A stretch of DNA of 64,000 nucleotides, taken from contig NEEC01000024.1 of the NCBI GenBank assembly GCA_002189035.1, forward strand, positions 806,001 to 870,000. Direction: 5' to 3'. The notes under the pieces were generated by a model. That model had not been told where the DNA came from. It ran no database searches and saw only the letters and a program-made list of their open reading frames with translations. This document shows, piece by piece, positions 58,101 through 64,000 of the stretch (position 1 is the stretch's first letter; each line of letters starts with the position of its first letter). Origin of the DNA: Utricularia gibba. Its lineage: Eukaryota > Streptophyta > Magnoliopsida > Lamiales > Lentibulariaceae. A program made the position numbers and the translations under genes.

Positions 58101-61100
58101 GCTTGAAAAACCATGTGGGCAGCCGCCGACAACCCAACGTTAATAAATGCATCACTTCTTTTATCGGGCTACAGCTGACTTTGGGCCCGAGCTCGACCCG
58201 AATTCCGGGCCGATCTCGGTGACCCACAAAAGCGCCTTCTCAAGTGTATAGCATGCTGTTGAAAAAAGCATTTGGGGTAATCATGAGATCCTAACTGCAA
58301 TAAAGGTATCACGATTTTCGTCGAATGGGACCTTATTGTGCTGTGAAGTCAGACCGAACCTTGGGTCCGGACGAAGTTCCCAACAACAGCACCCGCCAAA
58401 AAACGACAACTTTTGCTTCAAAAGCATGTAGGCAGCCGCCGAAAACCCAACGTTAATAAATGCATCACTTTTTTGGCCGGGCAACAAATGACTATAGGCC
58501 AGAGCGCGACTCGACCATTTGCTCGATACTAGTGCCAGCCTAGAGCACCTCGTCAAATATAAATCAGGTTGTTGAGAAAACCATTTGGGGCGCTCATGAC
58601 ATCCTAACTTCATTAAATGCATCACGATTTTCATCGAGTAGGACCCGATTGGGCTCAGGAGCCAGACCAAACCTTGGGCCCGTACAAAGCTGCCAACGAC
58701 AGCACCCGCCTTAAAACGGCAAGCTGTTGCTTGAAAAACCATTTAGGCAGCCGCCGAAAACCCAACGTTGATAAATGCATGACTTATTTTCCGGGCTACA
58801 ACTGACTATGGGCGTGAGCCCGACCCGACCTCTGGCCCAATCCCTAAACCCCCGAGAGCGCCTTCTCAAATATAAGTAGAGTGTGGAGAAAACCCATTGG
58901 GGTTCTCATGACATCCTAACAAAAGCAAATGCATCACGATTTTCATCGAGTAGGACCCGATTGGGCTCAGGAGCCAGACCGAACCTTGGGCACTTACAAA
59001 GCTGCCAACGACAGCACCCGCCTTAAAACGGCAAGCTGTTGCTTTAAAAACCATGTGGGCAGCCGCCGACAAGCCAACGTTAATAAATGCATCACTTCTT
59101 TTGACGGGCTACAGCTGACTTTGTCCCCAAGCCCGACCTGAATTCCGGCCCGATCTCGGTGACCCACAAAAGCGCCTTCTCAAGTTTAAAGCATGCTGTT
59201 GAAAAAGCATTTGGGGCGGTCATGAGATCCTAACTTCAATAAAGGTATCACGATTTTCGTCGAATGGGACCTTATTGTGCTGTGAAGTCAGACCGAACCT
59301 TGGGTCCGGACGAAGTTCCCAACAACAGCACCCGCCAAAAAACGACAACTTTTGCTTCAAAAAGCATGTAGGCAGCCGCCGAAAACCCAACGTTAATAAA
59401 TGCATCGCTTTTTTGACCAGGCTACAAATGACTATGGGCCAGAGCGCGACTCGACCATTTGCTCGATACTAGTGCCAGCCTAGAGCACCTCGTCAAATAT
59501 AAATCAGGTTGTTGAGAAAACCATTTGGGGCGCTCATGACATCCTAACTTCATTAAATGCATCACGATTTTCATCGAGTAGGACCCGATTGGGCTCAGGA
59601 GCCAGACCAAACCTTGGGCCCTTACAAAGCTGTCAACGACAGCACCCGCCTTAAAACGGCAAGCTGTTGCTTGAAAAACCATGTGGGCAGCCGCCGACAA
59701 CCCAACGTTAATAAATGCATCACTTCTTTTATCGGGCTACAGCTGACTTTGGGCCCGAGCTCGACCCGAATTCCGGGCCGATCTCGGTGACCCACAAAAG
59801 CGCCTTCTCAAGTGTATAGCATGCTGTTGAAAAAAGCATTTGGGGTAATCATGAGATCCTAACTGCAATAAAGGTATCACGATTTTCGTCGAATGGGACC
59901 TTATTGTGCTGTGAAGTCAGACCGAACCTTGGGTCCGGACGAAGTTCCCAACAACAGCACCCGCCAAAAAACGACAACTTTTGCTTCAAAAGCATGTAGG
60001 CAGCCGCCGAAAACCCAACGTTAATAAATGCATCACTTTTTTGGCCGGGCAACAAATGACTATAGGCCAGAGCGCGACTCGACCATTTGCTCGATACTAG
60101 TGCCAGCCTAGAGCACCTCGTCAAATATAAATCAGGTTGTTGAGAAAACCATTTGGGGCGCTCATGACATCCTAACTTCATTAAATGCATCACGATTTTC
60201 ATCGAGTAGGACCCGATTGGGCTCAGGAGCCAGACCAAACCTTGGGCCCGTACAAAGCTGCCAACGACAGCACCCGCCTTAAAACGGCAAGCTGTTGCTT
60301 GAAAAACCATTTAGGCAGCCGCCGAAAACCCAACGTTGATAAATGCATGACTTATTTTCCGGGCTACAACTGACTATGGGCGTGAGCCCGACCCGACCTC
60401 TGGCCCAATCCCTAAACCCCCGAGAGCGCCTTCTCAAATATAAAGTAGAGTGTGGAGAAAACCCATTGGGGTTCTCATGACATCCTAACAAAAGCAAATG
60501 CATCACGATTTTCATCGAGTAGGACCCGATTGGGCTCAGGAGCCAGACCGAACCTTGGGCACTTACAAAGCTGCCAACGACAGCACCCGCCTTAAAACGG
60601 CAAGCTGTTGCTTTAAAAAACCATGTGGGCAGCCGCCGACAAGCCAACGTTAATAAATGCATCACTTCTTTTGACGGGCTACAGCTGACTTTGTCCCCAA
60701 GCCCGACCTGAATTCCGGCCCGATCTCGGTGACCCACAAAAGCGCCTTCTCAAGTTTAAAGCATGCTGTTGAAAAAAGCATTTGGGGCGGTCATGAGATC
60801 CTAACTTCAATAAAGGTATCACGATTTTCGTCGAATGGGACCTTATTGTGCTGTGAAGTCAGACCGAACCTTGGGTCCGGACGAAGTTCCCAACAACAGC
60901 ACCCGCCAAAAAACGACAACTTTGCTTCAAAAAGCATGTAGGCAGCCGCCGAAAACCCAACGTTAATAAATGCATCGCTTTTTTGACCAGGCTACAAATG
61001 ACTATGGGCCAGAGCGCGACTCGACCATTTGCTCGATACTAGTGCCAGCCTAGAGCACCTCGTCAAATATAAATCAGGTTGTTGAGAAAACCATTTGGGG

Positions 61101-64000
61101 CGCTCATGACATCCTAACTTCATTAAATGCATCACGATTTTCATCGAGTAAGACCCGATTGGGCTCAGGAGCCAGACCAAACCTTGGGCCCTTACAAAGC
61201 TGTCAACGACAGCACCCGCCTTAAAACGGCAAGCTGTTGCTTGAAAAACCATGTGGGCAGCCGCCGACAACCCAACGTTAATAAATGCATCACTTCTTTT
61301 ATCGGGCTACAGCTGACTTTGGGCCCGAGCTCGACCCGAATTCCGGGCCGATCTCGGTGACCCACAAAAGCGCCTTCTCAAGTGTATAGCATGCTGTTGA
61401 AAAAAGCATTTGGGGTAATCATGAGATCCTAACTGCAATAAAGGTATCACGATTTTCGTCGAATGGGACCTTATTGTGCTGTGAAGTCAGACCGAACCTT
61501 GGGTCCGGACGAAGTTCCCAACAACAGCACCCGCCAAAAAACGACAACTTTTGCTTCAAAAGCATGTAGGCAGCCGCCGAAAACCCAACGTTAATAAATG
61601 CATCACTTTTTTGGCCGGGCAACAAATGACTATAGGCCAGAGCGCGACTCGACCATTTGCTCGATACTAGTGCCAGCCTAGAGCACCTCGTCAAATATAA
61701 ATCAGGTTGTTGAGAAAACCATTTGGGGCGCTCATGACATCCTAACTTCATTAAATGCATCACGATTTTCATCGAGTAGGACCGATTGGGCTCAGGAGCC
61801 AGACCAAACCTTGGGCCCGTACAAAGCTGCCAACGACAGCACCCGCCTTAAAACGGCAAGCTGTTGCTTGAAAAACCATTTAGGCAGCCGCCGAAAACCC
61901 AACGTTGATAAATGCATGACTTATTTTCCGGGCTACAACTGACTATGGGCGTGAGCCCGACCCGACCTCTGGCCCAATCCCTAAACCCCCGAGAGCGCCT
62001 TCTCAAATATAAAGTAGAGTGTGGAGAAAACCCATTGGGGTTCTCATGACATCCTAACAAAAGCAAATGCATCACGATTTTCATCGAGTAGGACCCGATT
62101 GGGCTCAGGAGCCAGACCGAACCTTGGGCACTTACAAAGCTGCCAACGACAGCACCCGCCTTAAAACGGCAAGCTGTTGCTTTAAAAACCATGTGGGCAG
62201 CCGCCGACAAGCCAACGTTAATAAATGCATCACTTCTTTTGACGGGCTACAGCTGACTTTGTCCCCAAGCCCGACCTGAATTCCGGCCCGATCTCGGTGA
62301 CCCACAAAAGCGCCTTCTCAAGTTTAAAGCATGCTGTTGAAAAAAGCATTTGGGGCGGTCATGAGATCCTAACTTCAATAAAGGTATCACGATTTTCGTC
62401 GAATGGGACCTTATTGTGCTGTGAAGTCAGACCGAACCTTGGGTCCGGACGAAGTTCCCAACAGCACCCGCCAAAAAACGACAACTTTTGCTTCAAAAAG
62501 CATGTAGGCAGCCGCCGAAAACCCAACGTTAATAAATGCATCGCTTTTTTGACCAGGCTACAAATGACTATGGGCCAGAGCGCGACTCGACCATTTGCTC
62601 GATACTAGTGCCAGCCTAGAGCACCTCGTCAAATAAAAATCAGGTTGTTGAGAAAACCATTTGGGGCGCTCATGACATCCTAACTTCATTAAATGCATCA
62701 CGATTTTCATCGAGTAGGACCCGATTGGGCTCAGGAGCCAGACCAAACCTTGGGCCCTTACAAAGCTGTCAACGACAGCACCCGCCTTAAAACGGCAAGC
62801 TGTTGCTTGAAAAACCATGTGGGCAGCCGCCGACAACCCAACGTTAATAAATGCATCACTTTTTTATCGGGCTACAGCTGACTTTGGGCCGAGCTCGACC
62901 CGAATTCCGGGCCGATCTCGGTGACCCACAAAAGCGCCTTCTCAAGTGTATAGCATGCTGTTGAAAAAAGCATTTGGGGTAATCATGAGATCCTAACTGC
63001 AATAAAGGTATCACGATTTTCGTCGAATGGGACCTTATTGTGCTGTGAAGTCAGACCGAACCTTGGGTCCGGACGAAGTTCCCAACAACAGCACCCGCCA
63101 AAAAACGACAACTTTTGCTTCAAAAAGCATGTAGGCAGCCGCCGAAAACCCAACGTTAATAAATGCATCACTTTTTTGGCCGGGCTACAAATGACTATGG
63201 CCAGAGCGCGACTCGACCATTTGCTCGATACTAGTGCCAGCCTAGAGCACCTCGTCAAATATAAATCAGGTTGTTGAGAAAACCATTTGGGGCGCTCATG
63301 ACATCCTAACTTCATTAAATGCATCACGATTTTCATCGAGTAGGACCCGATTGGGCTCAGGAGCCAGACCAAACCTTGGGCCCTACAAAGCTGCCAACGA
63401 CAGCACCCGCCTTAAAACGGCAAGCTGTTGCTTGAAAAACCATTTAGGCAGCCGCCGAAAACCCAACGTTGATAAATGCATGACTTATTTTCCGGGCTAC
63501 AACTGACTATGGGCGTGAGCCCGACCCGACCTCTGGCCCAATCCCTAAACCCCCCGAGAGCGCCTTCTCAAATATAAAGTAGAGTGTGGAGAAAACCCAT
63601 TGGGGTTCTCATGACATCTAACAAAAGCAAATGCATCACGATTTTCATCGAGTAGGACCCGATTGGGCTCAGGAGCCAGACCGAACCTTGGGCCTTACAA
63701 AGCTGCCAACGACAGCACCCGCCTTAAAACGGCAAGCTGTTGCTTGAAAAACCATGTGGGCAGCCGCCGACAAGCCAACGTTAATAAATGCATCACTTCT
63801 TTTGACGGGCTACAGCTGACTTTGTCCCCCAAGCCCGACCTGAATTCCGGCCCGATCTCGGTGACCCACAAAAGCGCCTTCTCAAGTTTAAAGCATGCTG
63901 TTGAAAAAAGCATTTGGGGCGGTCATGAGATCCTAACTTCAATAAAGGTATCACGATTTTCGTCGAATGGGACCTTATTGTGCTGTGAAGTCAGACGAAC
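55145..64000. repeat. Satellite array, about 314-bp monomers in a five-monomer higher-order repeat
   Basis: The anchor TCACGATTTTC recurs 29 times, at 55171, 55484, 55797, 56113, 56427, 56742, 57054, 57366, 57680, 57994, 58309 and so on to 63951, with spacing 311-316 bp. Five monomer types can be told apart. A and E share the AAAGGTATCACG form with CGTCGAATGGG; B, C and D share AAATGCATCACG with CATCGAGTAGG. The order is A-B-C, then A-D-E-B-C repeated five times (A anchors at 56113, 57680, 59248, 60819, 62387 and 63951), a period of 1,564-1,571 bp. Copies of the same type are nearly identical between units. The array continues beyond the window. Open frames on both strands recur with the repeat but show no start context, domain or splice logic, so I do not call genes. 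Confidence 0.97.

Noticed and set aside
55145-64000. Open reading frames of 60-153 codons on both strands recurring through the satellite
   Set aside because: They follow the repeat period on both strands at the same places, have no domain, and differ between copies by frameshifts. They reflect scarce stops in the monomer, not genes.
55145-64000. CRISPR-like array
   Set aside because: The repeats are about 314 bp and contiguous, with no unique spacers, and the window is plant nuclear DNA.
1-64000. tRNA, rRNA or snRNA genes
   Set aside because: I scanned for tRNA box B (GGTTCRANYCC) and rRNA landmarks by eye and found none convincing; the tRNA-Asp match at 10520 is a primer site only.

Overview
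This window is nuclear DNA of a flowering plant. Three host genes are split by short GT-AG introns and encode proteins with plant-type architecture. The rest is mostly plant-type transposable elements (Athila-like Ty3/gypsy, Copia, PIF/Harbinger, hAT), AT-rich spacer and a large satellite. I cannot name the species.

Layout. 1-30.2 kb is a nested retrotransposon region. Three related LTR families, called alpha, beta and gamma here, recur as solo LTRs, most with perfect 5-bp target-site duplications (TSDs). Gamma LTRs flank or belong to Athila-like elements. One Athila copy (about 9-19.4 kb) has a tRNA-Asp-like primer site, decayed gag and protease, and an inverted RT-RNaseH-integrase block, and it is cut by three solo LTRs. 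A gamma LTR starting at 19436 is split by a PIF/Harbinger transposon (19572-23529) and by a beta solo LTR that itself contains an alpha solo LTR. A 403-bp hAT-type MITE sits at 30212.

30.6-44.1 kb is the gene island. HAL3 (phosphopantothenoylcysteine decarboxylase, plus strand, 31704-32451) and a nine-exon double-GTPase gene of the Der/EngA family (minus strand, 32650-35569) are convergent, 198 bp apart. A decayed Copia element carrying a solo LTR within a solo LTR follows. A choline/ethanolamine kinase gene (42174-43771) comes next; its frame breaks twice, both times beside a G5 run. HAL3 serves coenzyme A synthesis, the Der-type GTPase ribosome assembly (probably plastid), and the kinase phospholipid synthesis by the Kennedy pathway. 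Nothing suggests they act together.

44.1-51.6 kb is a long-inverted-repeat element whose interior holds a second, 6.5-kb PIF/Harbinger element. Besides a decayed transposase and a Myb/SANT-like ORF, that element carries an extra multi-exon gene in which a gag-like plant transposon domain precedes an FCP1/NIF-type HAD phosphatase domain. This is the most unusual gene content of the window.

51.6-55.1 kb holds spacer, a truncated minus-strand Athila start with its gamma LTR, and an alpha LTR fragment. 55.15 kb to the window end is a satellite of about 314-bp monomers. It is arranged as a five-monomer higher-order repeat (order A-D-E-B-C, period about 1,568 bp), entered through one shortened A-B-C unit at its left edge.
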